The position numbers and the translations under genes were made by a program. A DNA stretch of 39,132 nt, taken from NCBI GenBank assembly GCA_003482455.1, contig DMYW01000036.1, forward strand, positions 32,554-71,685, written 5' to 3'. Source of the DNA: Rheinheimera sp. GTDB lineage: Bacteria; Pseudomonadota; Gammaproteobacteria; Enterobacterales; Alteromonadaceae. Shown in pieces: positions 1-9,009 of the stretch. The notes beneath the pieces were generated by a model. It saw only the letters and a list, made by a program, of their open reading frames with translations. It ran no database searches and was not told the DNA's origin. Positions within the stretch are counted from its first letter, which is position 1. Each line of letters starts with the position of its first letter.

Positions 1-392
1 GCTGGCGTGTTGTCTTTGGTGTTTTTACGCGCACCGGCAGGATCCGCCACAATGGACGCGCGCAGCGGGTTCATCGGGTTCATGTAAGCCCGACGGGTAC
101 CTTCGTCGACCATTTGTTGCACTGTCAGGTCGGTTTTATCCCACTTGACGTCCATGCCGATGTTCACAAAACAAGTGACGATGCCGGTGTCTTGGCAAAT
201 CGGCCGATGGCCTTGCGCCGACATCCGCGAGTTGATCAGGATTTGCGCAATTGCATCTTTTGCCGCTTGGTTTTGCTCTTTGTAATAGGCTTTTTCCAGC
301 GCTTTAATAAAGTCCAGCGGGTGGTAATAGGAGATGTATTGCAGTGCATCGGCGATGCTGTCGATAAAGTCTTGTTGGCGAATGACCGTCAT
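1..392 (-). CDS. Class I fumarate hydratase, N-terminal part (cut by window edge)
   Basis: First 130 codons of an iron-sulfur class I fumarase (FumA/FumB type), which interconverts fumarate and malate in the TCA cycle. The ATG reads leftward from 392 with an AAGG ribosome site just upstream. The N-terminus (MTVIRQQDFIDSIADAL) and the motif GHRPICQDTG at about residues 61-70 are typical of the family. C66 in that motif corresponds to the first cysteine ligand of the catalytic [4Fe-4S] cluster. The rest of the protein, usually about 500-550 residues in total, lies outside the window, so intactness cannot be judged. It is divergent from pabB, with about 280 bp between them. The gene symbol is left blank because FumA, FumB and FumD-like proteins cannot be told apart from this fragment. 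Confidence 0.9.
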   Translation of the reverse strand, partial: MTVIRQQDFIDSIADALQYISYYHPLDFIKALEKAYYKEQNQAAKDAIAQILINSRMSAQGHRPICQDTGIVTCFVNIGMDVKWDKTDLTVQQMVDEGTRRAYMNPMNPLRASIVADPAGARKNTKDNTP

Positions 393-676
393 AGGGTACC
401 TTCTGCAGTAGCCGCGGCTCGTGCCGCATTGTCATGACAGGCGGATGAAGTTCACCCACCCGGAACCGTTTGCACCAACCCCTTGCCCAGGCTGGCTGTT
501 CTTTTTAAGCAGGGCTGATATCATAACGCGCATCGCACAAAGCTTCTAGCCAATCCAACTGGAAAAGCCGCAATCTGGTCAGTGAGATAGCCCGCAGAGG
601 CTACTCGACGCGGTTTCGCGTAATCATTCAAAAAGGCGCCCGTAAAGTCGCGCCAGTTTTTATTAAGTTGTTGAAC

Positions 677-2119
677 ATGACGTATGTTTTAGCTATCCAG
701 CACCGAGTACCGCATTTAGCCCTGTGGTTTGGCAGCATAGCGCATGAGCCCTTCGCCATGCTGCTGGACTCCGCCGCGCAGCAGCATCCAAACAGTCGCT
801 TCGATATCTTAGTTATGCGCCCAGCCTTTACGTTGCAAACCCAAGGTTTGCAATGCGCGTTGCACGACACCCAAACCGACCAACAAACAATCCGCCAAGT
901 GGATCCATTTCGCTGGTTGCCTGAGTTGACCGACCAATTGTTACCGCGCTGGCCACTTGATGCGCCGGCCTTGCCATTTACTGGTGGCTGGCTTGGTTAT
1001 GTAAGCTACGATGCCGGCCGCGTGCTCGAAGTGCTACCAAGTCATGCCACGGCAGATATAGCGTTGCCAGATATCGCGTTGGGTGCTTATCTGCAGGCAT
1101 TGGTATTAGATAAAACCAGCGGTGAACTCATCTATGTTGATGCAACAGGCAATGCCGAGCAAAACTGGCCGGCCATGGCCAATGCGCTAACACTGGTCTA
1201 TTGCGATGGTTACTGGCAGCAAAATACCGCGTCGACCGTTGGCAATTACCAGGTTAGCCACTGGCAAAGTAATATGGACAAGCCACAGTACTTAGAAAAG
1301 TTCGAACAGATCCAGCAGTACCTACAAAGTGGTGACTGTTATCAAATTAACCTAGCGCAGCGATTCAGCGCAGAATTTTCAGGCGATGCATGGGCTGCGT
1401 ATCTAACGCTACGCGAAGCCAACCAAGCACCTTTTTCCGCGTTTATTCAGTTGCCGCAGGGTGCTGTGTTGTCGATATCGCCGGAACGCTTTATTGAAGT
1501 CAAAGATCGACGTATTGAAACCAAACCCATTAAAGGCACTCGCCCACGCTTTGTCGATCCAGCAGCTGATCAAGCGTCGGCCGAGCAACTGGCTGCATCG
1601 CCCAAAGATCGCGCCGAAAACGTGATGATTGTCGATTTATTGCGTAATGATTTAGGGAAGGTAAGCGAGCCTGGCACTGTCAAAGTTCCCGCCTTGTTTG
1701 CCATTGAAAGTTTCCCTGCGGTGCATCATTTGGTCAGTACCATCACTGGCGATCTAGCCGAAGGACTGACGGCATTTGATGCGCTCGCCGCGGCGTTTCC
1801 TGGCGGCTCCATCACCGGCGCGCCGAAAGTTCGAGCCATGCAAATTATTGAAGAACTCGAACCGCACCGGCGCAGCGTCTATTGCGGCGCCATTGGTTAT
1901 GTCAGCTTAAATGGCCACATGGACACAAATATCGCGATTCGCACCTTAGTGATTGACCGCAATGCACAACCAGCCCACATCCATTGTTGGGCCGGCGGCG
2001 GTATTGTTGCCGACTCTGTTGGTGGCGATGAATATCAAGAAACCTTTGATAAAGTGTCGCGAATCGTGCCGCATTTACGCCAAGGTTCGGCACCAACACC
2101 GCTAGAGTCGAACGAATGA
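677..2119 (+). CDS. pabB: Aminodeoxychorismate synthase component I (PabB)
   Basis: Converts chorismate plus ammonia (delivered by the PabA glutaminase) to 4-amino-4-deoxychorismate, the first dedicated step of p-aminobenzoate and folate synthesis. It is a chorismate-utilising (TrpE/PabB) fold: the C-terminal catalytic half holds PIKGTRPR, ENVMIVDLLRNDLGKV and PGGSITGAPKVRAMQIIEELEP, with further glycine-rich motifs near the end (CWAGGGIVADS). The PIKGT lysine is the residue that marks aminodeoxychorismate synthases against anthranilate synthases, which carry alanine there. The reading frame can also begin at TTG 668. ATG 677 was preferred because the protein then starts like other PabB proteins; neither has a strong ribosome site. 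It overlaps nudL by four bases (ATGA), and pabB-nudL-sdaA is the enterobacterial order. No pabA is visible in the window. Confidence 0.93.
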   Translation: MTYVLAIQHRVPHLALWFGSIAHEPFAMLLDSAAQQHPNSRFDILVMRPAFTLQTQGLQCALHDTQTDQQTIRQVDPFRWLPELTDQLLPRWPLDAPALPFTGGWLGYVSYDAGRVLEVLPSHATADIALPDIALGAYLQALVLDKTSGELIYVDATGNAEQNWPAMANALTLVYCDGYWQQNTASTVGNYQVSHWQSNMDKPQYLEKFEQIQQYLQSGDCYQINLAQRFSAEFSGDAWAAYLTLREANQAPFSAFIQLPQGAVLSISPERFIEVKDRRIETKPIKGTRPRFVDPAADQASAEQLAASPKDRAENVMIVDLLRNDLGKVSEPGTVKVPALFAIESFPAVHHLVSTITGDLAEGLTAFDALAAAFPGGSITGAPKVRAMQIIEELEPHRRSVYCGAIGYVSLNGHMDTNIAIRTLVIDRNAQPAHIHCWAGGGIVADSVGGDEYQETFDKVSRIVPHLRQGSAPTPLESNE

Positions 2120-2694
2120 GTCTTCAGCAACTCGCCGCGTTACGTGCACATTTTGTGCTGCAACAGTGTGCAAGAAGTAGCGATGGCCAACCCAACTCGG
2201 CCGTAGTGTTGCCTATTTGCTGGCATCAGCAGCGTTGGTGCTTGTTGATGACAAGGCGAGCGCTGCAGATGCGTCATCATCCAGGACAGCTCAGTTTCCC
2301 CGGCGGGCGTATCGATGGCGATGAAACGCCGTGGCAAGCAGCGCTGCGTGAATTGTCAGAGGAAATCGGCGTTGACGCGCAGCATGTTGACTATTGGGGG
2401 CAACTGCCAGCCATTAATACCTCAACTGGTTTTGTGGTGCAGCCTTATGTGGTGCAATTGTCGGCAAAGAGCCAGATCCAAGTGCAACCCAGCGAAGTCG
2501 ATTCGGTATTGTACATCCCAATTGAAATCGCCCTAGCCTCGCCCAACTGGCGTACCGAGCAGTGGCAGCTGCGTGGACGCTCGCAGCAGCTGCACTTTCT
2601 AGCGATCGGTCCGCGACTAATTTGGGGCGCCTCCGCGCAAATGCTGCGACAGTTTGCCATGCACGTGGCGCCTTGGCCGAATCAACACTTGTAA
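2116..2694 (+). CDS. nudL: NUDIX hydrolase, CoA pyrophosphatase family (NudL)
   Basis: A 192-residue NUDIX hydrolase. The Nudix box is complete: G64, E70, R78-E79-L80, E82-E83 and G85 fit the GX5EX7REUXEEXGU pattern that binds Mg2+. It is preceded by LLMTRRALQMRHHPGQLSF, which fits the extended motif (LLTxR...HxGQxSFPGG) specific to CoA-pyrophosphatase members. The likely reaction is cleavage of CoA or its derivatives into phosphopantetheine and 3',5'-ADP. The start codon overlaps the pabB stop (ATGA), so translation is probably coupled. Its place between pabB and sdaA matches E. coli nudL (yeaB). Substrate is inferred from family and position only. Confidence 0.9.
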   Translation: MSLQQLAALRAHFVLQQCARSSDGQPNSAVVLPICWHQQRWCLLMTRRALQMRHHPGQLSFPGGRIDGDETPWQAALRELSEEIGVDAQHVDYWGQLPAINTSTGFVVQPYVVQLSAKSQIQVQPSEVDSVLYIPIEIALASPNWRTEQWQLRGRSQQLHFLAIGPRLIWGASAQMLRQFAMHVAPWPNQHL

Positions 2695-2822
2695 GGTTAC
2701 AGCGCAAAATTCGGCCACAGTCAGTTTTTACGTGCGTTATTCACTGCTCCAACCAGCTGATAATTCTATATTTGACGGCATTCTAGGCCATTTGCCGACT
2801 GCCACCTCAAGGAAAATTCCGG

Positions 2823-2828
2823 TACAAT
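2823..2828 (+). promoter_or_regulatory. Possible -10 element for sdaA
   Basis: TACAAT lies 32 bases before the sdaA ATG in the 166-bp nudL-sdaA gap. No good -35 hexamer sits 16-18 bases upstream, so this is only a weak promoter candidate; sdaA may also be read from upstream. Confidence 0.3.
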
Positions 2829-2860
2829 CAGTAAAACCCTACAACAAGACCTACACAGCT

Positions 2861-4243
2861 ATGATGATCAGCGTTTTTGATATGTTTTCGATCGGCATTG
2901 GCCCTTCGAGCTCCCACACGGTTGGCCCGATGCGCGCCGCCAATTTATTCACCGAACATTTAGCGCAAAGCGGCAAACTGGCCGAAGTGACCGCGCTTAA
3001 AGTCGAACTGTACGGCTCGCTTGGTCAAACCGGCATCGGCCACGGCACAGGTAAGGCCGTGATTTTAGGCTTGTGCGGCCACTTGCCTGAGAGCTGCGAT
3101 CCGGATCAAGTGCCAAACATTTTAAAAAGCGTCGAAGACAGCGAACAAATCACCATGGCCAATGGGCACACCGCCAGTTTCCCCCGCGAAGGCGCTATCG
3201 TGTTCCATCGTCGTAAGACGTTAAAAGAACACTCCAACGGCATGGAACTGATCGCGTACAACGCTGAAAAAGATGTGATTTTCTCCGAGATTTATTTCTC
3301 TATTGGCGGTGGTTTTATTGTTAAGGCCGAAGACTTTGCTAACGAGCGGCAAGCGGCCAAAGATTTCCAAACACAAAACCCGGTGCCTTATCCGTTTAAC
3401 ACGGGGGCGGAGCTGTTGAAACTGTGTAAAGACCACGGTTTGTCGATTGCTGGTCTGATGATGGAAAACGAAAAAGTGCTGCGCACTGAAGACGAAGTGC
3501 GTGCCGGGCTTGGCAAAATTTGGCAAACGATGGCGGCCTGTATTCAACGCGGCATTAAAACCGAAGGCATTTTGCCAGGTGGTTTAAAGGTAAAACGCCG
3601 AGCGCCAGCGCTGTCTCGCCGTCTAGCCGCGGAAAAAAGCGCTGACCCTCTGCAAGTAATGGATTGGGTGAACTTGTTTGCGCTGGCCGTTAACGAAGAA
3701 AACGCCGCAGGTGGGCGGGTGGTCACAGCGCCAACCAATGGCGCCGCCGGCATTATTCCAGCGGTGCTGGCGTATTACGACAAATTCATTCAACCCGTCA
3801 ACGAAGACATCTATTGCCGCTACCTATTAACCGCTGCGGCGATTGGCATTTTGTATAAGAAAAATGCCTCAATTTCTGGCGCGGAAGTGGGCTGTCAAGG
3901 CGAAGTTGGCGTGGCCTGCTCGATGGCGGCGGCGGCACTGACGGAAATCCTTGGCGGTTCGGTGGACAACGTCGAAAACGCCGCGGAAATTGGTATGGAG
4001 CACAACTTAGGGTTAACTTGCGACCCAGTGGGCGGCTTAGTGCAAGTGCCGTGTATCGAACGTAACGCTATGGGTGCTGTAAAAGCGATTAATGCTTCGC
4101 GCTTGGCGCTACGTGGCACGGGCGAGCACAAAGTGTCACTCGACAAGGTGATTAAAACCATGTGGGACACCGGCCGAGACATGCAAAGCAAATACAAAGA
4201 AACTTCACGTGGTGGTCTAGCGGTAAACATTATTGAGTGTTAG
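2861..4243 (+). CDS. sdaA: L-serine ammonia-lyase, iron-sulfur type (SdaA)
   Basis: Cytosolic L-serine dehydratase that converts serine to pyruvate and ammonia using an oxygen-sensitive [4Fe-4S] cluster. The reading frame is open from 2654, but the protein proper starts at ATG 2861 or 2864 (MISVFDMFSIGIGPSSSHTV), which aligns with the E. coli SdaA start; the 5' extension overlaps nudL and lacks homology. The single chain holds the beta domain (IGPSSSHTVGP) and the alpha domain (NEENAAGGRVVTAPTNGAAG). The likely cluster ligands C345, C387 and C398 (counting from 2861) have the spacing known for the single-chain bacterial enzymes. The 460-residue length is normal. The ribosome site is weak. A strong terminator follows. 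Confidence 0.95.
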   Translation: MMISVFDMFSIGIGPSSSHTVGPMRAANLFTEHLAQSGKLAEVTALKVELYGSLGQTGIGHGTGKAVILGLCGHLPESCDPDQVPNILKSVEDSEQITMANGHTASFPREGAIVFHRRKTLKEHSNGMELIAYNAEKDVIFSEIYFSIGGGFIVKAEDFANERQAAKDFQTQNPVPYPFNTGAELLKLCKDHGLSIAGLMMENEKVLRTEDEVRAGLGKIWQTMAACIQRGIKTEGILPGGLKVKRRAPALSRRLAAEKSADPLQVMDWVNLFALAVNEENAAGGRVVTAPTNGAAGIIPAVLAYYDKFIQPVNEDIYCRYLLTAAAIGILYKKNASISGAEVGCQGEVGVACSMAAAALTEILGGSVDNVENAAEIGMEHNLGLTCDPVGGLVQVPCIERNAMGAVKAINASRLALRGTGEHKVSLDKVIKTMWDTGRDMQSKYKETSRGGLAVNIIEC

Positions 4244-4272
4244 ATTGGTGATGGAATTTCCATAAATCGACT

Positions 4273-4299
4273 AAGCCACTGTTTGCAGTGGCTTTTTTA
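4273..4299 (+). terminator. Rho-independent terminator after sdaA
   Basis: Nine-base perfect stem AAGCCACTG / CAGTGGCTT with a TTTG loop, followed by a run of T. It lies 30 bases past the sdaA stop. Confidence 0.85.
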
Positions 4300-4463
4300 T
4301 TTCACAAACCCCTAACACAAAAAGTTCCCTACGACCAGCGGCATTCGTCGCAGAAAAAACATCTTTTAACACATTTAGGCTTTTGCGCTGGCCTTTTTAT
4401 CCGTTATAAAAGAATGTCTGTTGTACGGACAGTCAAATAAAACAACATATAATAGGGAACCTG

Positions 4464-7070
4464 ATGAACAACATCTTCAAACTAAGCCAGGTGGCACTGG
4501 CAGTCGGTACCTTGCTGGTTGCAAACAACGCGTTTGCCCAGACCACTGACAACAAAGCAAAAAACGAAGACGGTAAAGTCGAACGTATCCAAGTCACCGG
4601 CTCACATATTTCACGTACAGACGTCGAAGGTCCATCGCCTGTTCAAGTTATTGACCGGAACATGATCGACAGCTCTGGTTTTGAAAACCTGCAGCAATTA
4701 TTCGAACGGATGCCTGCTACTGGTGCCGGCACCTTTTCAACCCGTGGTAACAGCCAAGATTCAACAGCCAACGGTGCAGCAGCGATCAGTTTGCGCGGCT
4801 TTGGTTCTGACGCAACGCTCGTGCTGGTCAACGGCCGCCGTGTCGCTAGTAACGCTTTTGCGGAAGGTATTACCAACACGTTTGTTGATATCAACTCTAT
4901 TCCAATGGCCGCCATTGAGCGTATCGATATCCTGAAAGACGGTGCATCAGCAATTTATGGTTCTGATGCTGTTGCAGGTGTGGTGAACATTATCCTGCGT
5001 AAAGACTTTGTTGGTACAGATTTGACCGCAGGTTTTGGCGGCACGACGGGCCCAAGTTATGATGAGACCACCTTTAACGCCGTTTGGGGTACTGGTGATG
5101 ATAAGAGCAACACCACGCTGATTTTTGATTATTTTAACAACACGCAAATCGACAACTCAGAGTTAGGCCGTTGGGGTACCGCTAACCAAACGCCATACGG
5201 TGGTGAAGATTTCCGTTCAAGCCGTGGCTATCCTGGTCGTTTTATCGTTGATGGCGTCGTCACTCGCGACCCATATTGCCCAGCTGATAGCATCGCAGGT
5301 CAAACCTGTTTGTACGACTACGGTCCACATTCAATTGCAGTACCAAAAGCTGAACGTGTGGGTTTAACGGTTAACAGCCGCCGTGAACTGAACGATGATG
5401 TCGAAATGTTTACTGAATTTGCAATTCAGCACAACACTTCAACCGCTGGTGGCGCCGCAACACCACTGGATGAAGGTGCTGGTTTGTATGTACCTGCCAA
5501 CCATCCAAACAACCCATGGGGCAAATTGGTACAAATCAGCCGTTACCGCACAGCGGATGCCGGTGACCGTCGTTGGGACATCACCTCAGAAACTATGCGT
5601 GGCTTATTGGGCTTCCGTGGCAAACTGGATAAATGGGACTGGGAAGCAGCGGTATCAAAAGGTCGCAGTTCAGCAGTGCAAAAAGGTGACCGTGACCAAG
5701 GCTGGGTACGCACCGATTACCTTCAAGCTGAAATCAACGCCGGTCGCTATAACCCATTCGGCGGTGTGCAAAACCCACAGTCAGTCATTGATGCTATCAC
5801 CACCAGCTTAGTGCGTCGTGGTACTTCTCATCTGACAGCTGCTGATGCCCATATCAGCGGTGAGTTGTTTGACATCAGCACTGGTGCTGTTGGCTTAGCA
5901 GCCGGTATTGAATACCGCAGCGAAAACGCCAAGGACATCCCAGATGATCAATTCCAACGTGGTTTGATCTTTGGTACAGAATCTGTTTCAGCAGCAGCTT
6001 CTCGCTCTCAGTATGCCGGTTATGTCGAATTGTCAGTGCCAGTTACTGAGACATTAGAAATGCAATTGGCTGAGCGTTTCGACCACTACAGTGATTTCGG
6101 CAACACCACGAACCCGAAAGTCGCGTTCCACTTTACACCACGCGACGACTTCAGTCTGCGCGCGTCGTGGAGCACAGGATTCCGTGCACCTTCACTGGCT
6201 CAAATCGGTCTTGGCCCGTCACAAGAATCACAATTCTTCATTGATACCTTCCGTTGCCCAGTGAACACGCCAAGCAACCCAGCGTGTGCAAGCACTGACT
6301 ACACTATCGTGTTCGCAGGTAACCCAAACCTGAAACCTGAAGAGTCAACCAGCTATAACGTTGGCGCTGTATGGGAAGTAACTGAAGCACTTGATTTCAG
6401 CGTTGACGTTTGGTCAATCACCCAAGACAACAAAATTGACGAAGTACCATTTGGCGACGTATACGCCGCAGAATGTGGCAACCAAAACAGCACCATTTGT
6501 GTGCGCCGTACGCCATTACCAGGTCAAACCTTAGGTGAACTGGACCGTATCAATAACACCTTCTTCAACGTGTCGTCACAAGAAGCAAGTGGTGTTGATC
6601 TGTCGGCAAGCTACAAAATGGACCTGGCGACAGCTGGTATGTTGAAGTTTGGTTTAGACATGACCTATCTGAACAAGTTTGAAAAAGACGGTTTAGATTA
6701 CACTGGCGAATATCGTTATCCACAATCGCGTTGGACAGGTAGTGCTGAGTGGACCCGCGACAGCTACGGCGTGTCAGCCTCTTTGGCCTACATCGGCGAA
6801 TTTGAAGATACACCAGATATCGACTTCGATGGTGCTTTAGATTTCACCGAAAACAAGTCTCGCATGGTTGATGCGTACTACACGTTAGATACGCAAGCCT
6901 ACTACCAAGTCAACGACAAAACTCGTCTGACAATCGGTGTGAGCAACCTGCTGGATGAAGAACCACCATTTGCAATCGGTGATGGCGATGGCGACCTGTA
7001 CGGTTATGTCCAAAGCATGTACAACCCACGTGGTCGTTACGTCTACGGTAAAGTGAACTACCGTTTCTAA
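4464..7070 (+). CDS. TonB-dependent outer-membrane receptor
   Basis: An 868-residue TonB-dependent receptor that would import a scarce ligand across the outer membrane using TonB-ExbBD energy. A signal peptide is clear (MNNIFKLSQVALAVGTLLVA, probable cut after NNAFA). A TonB-box-like stretch (VERIQVTGS) is followed by the plug domain, about residues 50-170, with LRGFGSDATLVLVNGRRV and IERIDILKDGASAIYGSDAV. The rest is a beta barrel ending in an aromatic residue (YGKVNYRF), the usual outer-membrane insertion signal. The plug resembles the receptors abundant in Alteromonadales and Xanthomonadales that take up peptides, glycans or metal chelates. The ligand cannot be read from sequence, and no transporter or hydrolase partner adjoins it. 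The gene stands alone between two terminators with ribosome site AGGGAA. Confidence 0.92.
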   Translation: MNNIFKLSQVALAVGTLLVANNAFAQTTDNKAKNEDGKVERIQVTGSHISRTDVEGPSPVQVIDRNMIDSSGFENLQQLFERMPATGAGTFSTRGNSQDSTANGAAAISLRGFGSDATLVLVNGRRVASNAFAEGITNTFVDINSIPMAAIERIDILKDGASAIYGSDAVAGVVNIILRKDFVGTDLTAGFGGTTGPSYDETTFNAVWGTGDDKSNTTLIFDYFNNTQIDNSELGRWGTANQTPYGGEDFRSSRGYPGRFIVDGVVTRDPYCPADSIAGQTCLYDYGPHSIAVPKAERVGLTVNSRRELNDDVEMFTEFAIQHNTSTAGGAATPLDEGAGLYVPANHPNNPWGKLVQISRYRTADAGDRRWDITSETMRGLLGFRGKLDKWDWEAAVSKGRSSAVQKGDRDQGWVRTDYLQAEINAGRYNPFGGVQNPQSVIDAITTSLVRRGTSHLTAADAHISGELFDISTGAVGLAAGIEYRSENAKDIPDDQFQRGLIFGTESVSAAASRSQYAGYVELSVPVTETLEMQLAERFDHYSDFGNTTNPKVAFHFTPRDDFSLRASWSTGFRAPSLAQIGLGPSQESQFFIDTFRCPVNTPSNPACASTDYTIVFAGNPNLKPEESTSYNVGAVWEVTEALDFSVDVWSITQDNKIDEVPFGDVYAAECGNQNSTICVRRTPLPGQTLGELDRINNTFFNVSSQEASGVDLSASYKMDLATAGMLKFGLDMTYLNKFEKDGLDYTGEYRYPQSRWTGSAEWTRDSYGVSASLAYIGEFEDTPDIDFDGALDFTENKSRMVDAYYTLDTQAYYQVNDKTRLTIGVSNLLDEEPPFAIGDGDGDLYGYVQSMYNPRGRYVYGKVNYRF

Positions 7071-7089
7071 GCATAACGCTGCGTTAAAT

Positions 7090-7119
7090 CAAGGCCTGCT
7101 GCTGCAGGCCTTGTTCTTT
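7090..7119 (+). terminator. Rho-independent terminator after the receptor gene
   Basis: Ten-base perfect stem CAAGGCCTGC / GCAGGCCTTG with a four-base loop, followed by TTCTTTG. It lies 20 bases past the stop codon. Confidence 0.8.
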
Positions 7120-7331
7120 GTATAGATGACTAGCGATACTGTATAAACTTTCAACTGTCCTGCCCAAATACAGTATTTTCTTGCAAAGCCTTGTGGCAGA
7201 AGCCTGTCGGCTTTTTGGTAACTTTTCATCAAGGTTTCAGCATACGTTTTCAGTAACAGGCGTCATGTTGTTGTCATAGCCGCTGTGCTAGCTTGTTGGC
7301 AATGAGGATTTATTCATTCATGGAGGCCGGC

Positions 7332-7634
7332 ATGGCACTAACTAAACAGTACCTAAAAACTAAACCACAATGTAAAGTCACCTTTGTGGTCCCAGCGGCA
7401 AACGTGGCCGATGCGCAAGAAATAGCACTCGTCGGAGAATTTAGTGATTGGCAAGACCAACCGATGAAGAAGCAAAAAAACGGCGACTTCAGTGTGACAG
7501 TGACGTTAGCCAAAGATACCAGTTACCAGTTCCGTTACCGCGTTGGCGCAGATCAGTGGCGTAACGACGAAGCTGCAGATGCCTACGTGCCCTCGCCGGT
7601 ATCTTGGGAACAAAACTCGGTCGTGCAGGTGTAA
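7332..7634 (+). CDS. Small isoamylase N-terminal-like (CBM48) domain protein
   Basis: A 100-residue single-domain protein. ATG 7332 was chosen over the upstream ATG codons because a GGAGG ribosome site (7322-7326) sits five bases before it. The body carries the early-set, glycogen-binding-like pattern: VTFVVP near the start, ALVGEFSDWQ, then a beta-rich stretch (FSVTVTLAKDTSYQFRYRV) and WRNDEAADAYV. Such domains normally form the N-terminus of glycogen-branching or debranching enzymes or AMPK beta. Here it is free-standing with no catalytic domain and no signal peptide. A role in glycogen binding or regulation is inference; no glycogen gene is nearby. It converges on the ketoacyl synthase gene. 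Confidence 0.8.
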   Translation: MALTKQYLKTKPQCKVTFVVPAANVADAQEIALVGEFSDWQDQPMKKQKNGDFSVTVTLAKDTSYQFRYRVGADQWRNDEAADAYVPSPVSWEQNSVVQV

Positions 7635-7655
7635 TTCAGCTTCACGTCGCGATAA

Positions 7656-7682
7656 AAAAAACCAGCATCTGCTGGTTTTTTT
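7656..7682. terminator. Bidirectional terminator between convergent genes
   Basis: Stem ACCAGCA / TGCTGGT, flanked by an A run on the left and a T run on the right, so it can terminate both the CBM48 gene and the ketoacyl synthase gene on the opposite strand. Confidence 0.8.
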
Positions 7683-7706
7683 GTTCCCGATGAGCGCAAT
7701 GCCCAC

Positions 7707-8828
7707 TTATGCAAACTTACGCAAAATCAAACAACCAATCGAGTATCCGGCACCAAATGAGCACAACACGGCATGGTCGCCCACCGTCAAACCCGTTTTG
7801 TTTTGGTGGAACGCAATGATTGACCCCGCAGATGCGGTATTCGCGTAGGTATCGAGTACCAACGGCGCTTCGCCCGGTTCTGGCTCACGACCTAAAATTT
7901 TGCGCACGGCAAAGATGTTCATATTGATATTGGCTTGGTGCAACCATAGCCGTTTTAAGTCGCTTGATGTTAAGCCGCAAGCGGCCATTTCACCTTCAAT
8001 CACGTCTGCCACCAATGGCAACAATTCTTTAAATACTTTGCGACCTTGCTGACGGAAAAACGGTGTTTCGGCGTCTAAATCGGGGTAACAATGATCGGTG
8101 TAGCTGACGTCACACCGGATATTGTTCGAAAACTCGGTTTTAAGGCGCATACCACAAATCTCAAAGCTGTTGCTTGAGGTCGCGGTGTCGGCTGCTTCGA
8201 TAATGGTCGCGGTGCAGACGTCGCCAAAAATGAAGTGGCTGTCACGGCTGGTGTAATTCACTTGTGGCGAGGCAAACTCTGGGTTGACGACTAGCACGAC
8301 TTTGGCTGTGCCTCCACGAATGGCATTGACCGCATTACTAATCGCAAACGTCGCGCTCGAACACGCCACGTTCATATCAAAGGCATAACCAGCGGCGCCC
8401 AACGCTTGTTGCAATTCAATCGACAACGCTGGGTATGGCCGCTGCATATTGGACGCGGCGCAAATGATTAAATCGATATCGGCGGCGGATTTGTTAGCTT
8501 GCGCCAACGCTTCGTGTGCGGCGGCAATGGCCATTTCTACCATTTCCGGATGTTCGTCTTCGCCACGTTTGTTAAACACCGGCTGCATGATGTAAGGGTC
8601 TAAAATGCCGTCTTTATACAACACATGACGAGACTTGATACCTGAAGCTTTTTCGATAAATTCGCTGCTGGAATATTCCAGCGCAATTACTTCACCACGA
8701 CTGATAGCCTCGGCGTTTTCAGCGTTAAACAGATCCACATACTGGTTGAAGGCGGCGACTAATTCATCGTTGGTAATAACTTGTGCTGGCGTGAATACAC
8801 CACTGCCAGTGATCAGTACTTGTTTCAT
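7707..8828 (-). CDS. Beta-ketoacyl-ACP synthase III family protein (PA3286-like)
   Basis: A 373-residue thiolase-fold condensing enzyme. The start at 8828 (MKQVLITGSGVFTP) has a GGGAG ribosome site; the open frame extends upstream but without homology. The FabH triad is complete: C156 (NVACSSATF), H297 (LWLHQANINM) and N330 (DTYANTASAGS). The longer N-terminal half (FNAENAEAISRGE, FIEKASGIKSR) resembles the Pseudomonas PA3286 (FabH2) branch, known to start fatty-acid synthesis from medium-chain acyl-CoA drawn from beta-oxidation, rather than E. coli FabH. The gene stands apart from any fab cluster, which agrees with an auxiliary role. Acyl preference is inferred, not read from sequence. Confidence 0.85.
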   Translation of the reverse strand: MKQVLITGSGVFTPAQVITNDELVAAFNQYVDLFNAENAEAISRGEVIALEYSSSEFIEKASGIKSRHVLYKDGILDPYIMQPVFNKRGEDEHPEMVEMAIAAAHEALAQANKSAADIDLIICAASNMQRPYPALSIELQQALGAAGYAFDMNVACSSATFAISNAVNAIRGGTAKVVLVVNPEFASPQVNYTSRDSHFIFGDVCTATIIEAADTATSSNSFEICGMRLKTEFSNNIRCDVSYTDHCYPDLDAETPFFRQQGRKVFKELLPLVADVIEGEMAACGLTSSDLKRLWLHQANINMNIFAVRKILGREPEPGEAPLVLDTYANTASAGSIIAFHQNKTGLTVGDHAVLCSFGAGYSIGCLILRKFA

Positions 8829-8899
8829 CAATACTCCCACGCATGCCGCGTTGTCGAAGAAAGCCTTGCCCAACTGGTCGGACAGGTGAAAAGAATCGA

Positions 8900-8927
8900 A
8901 GTATATCGCAGAACTAACGTTTGGCAA
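8900..8927 (-). promoter_or_regulatory. Sigma-70 promoter for the ketoacyl synthase gene
   Basis: Read leftward: -35 TTGCCA (8922-8927), 16-base spacer, -10 TATACT (8900-8905). It lies about 70 bases before the start codon and after the terminator of the RDD gene. Confidence 0.6.
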
Positions 8928-8963
8928 AACCCTGTACCGTTTAAGGGTATTGTGAGCAACGAT

Positions 8964-8988
8964 CAAAAAAGGCGCCGCAGCGCCTTTT
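8964..8988 (-). terminator. Terminator after the RDD protein gene
   Basis: Nine-base stem AAAAGGCGC / GCGCCTTTT with a four-base loop; on the minus strand it is followed by a T run (A6 on the plus strand at 8965-8970). Confidence 0.8.
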
Positions 8989-9009
8989 GCCATGCCACAG
9001 TGTCACAAG

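Noticed and set aside
2654..2860. 69-codon in-frame extension of sdaA
   Set aside because: It overlaps nudL, has no homology to serine dehydratases and lacks a suitable ribosome site; the family start is at 2861/2864.
4448..4453. Perfect TATAAT just before the TonB-dependent receptor gene
   Set aside because: Only ten bases from the ATG and overlapping the ribosome-site area (AGGGAA follows directly), with no matching -35; more likely leader sequence than the promoter.
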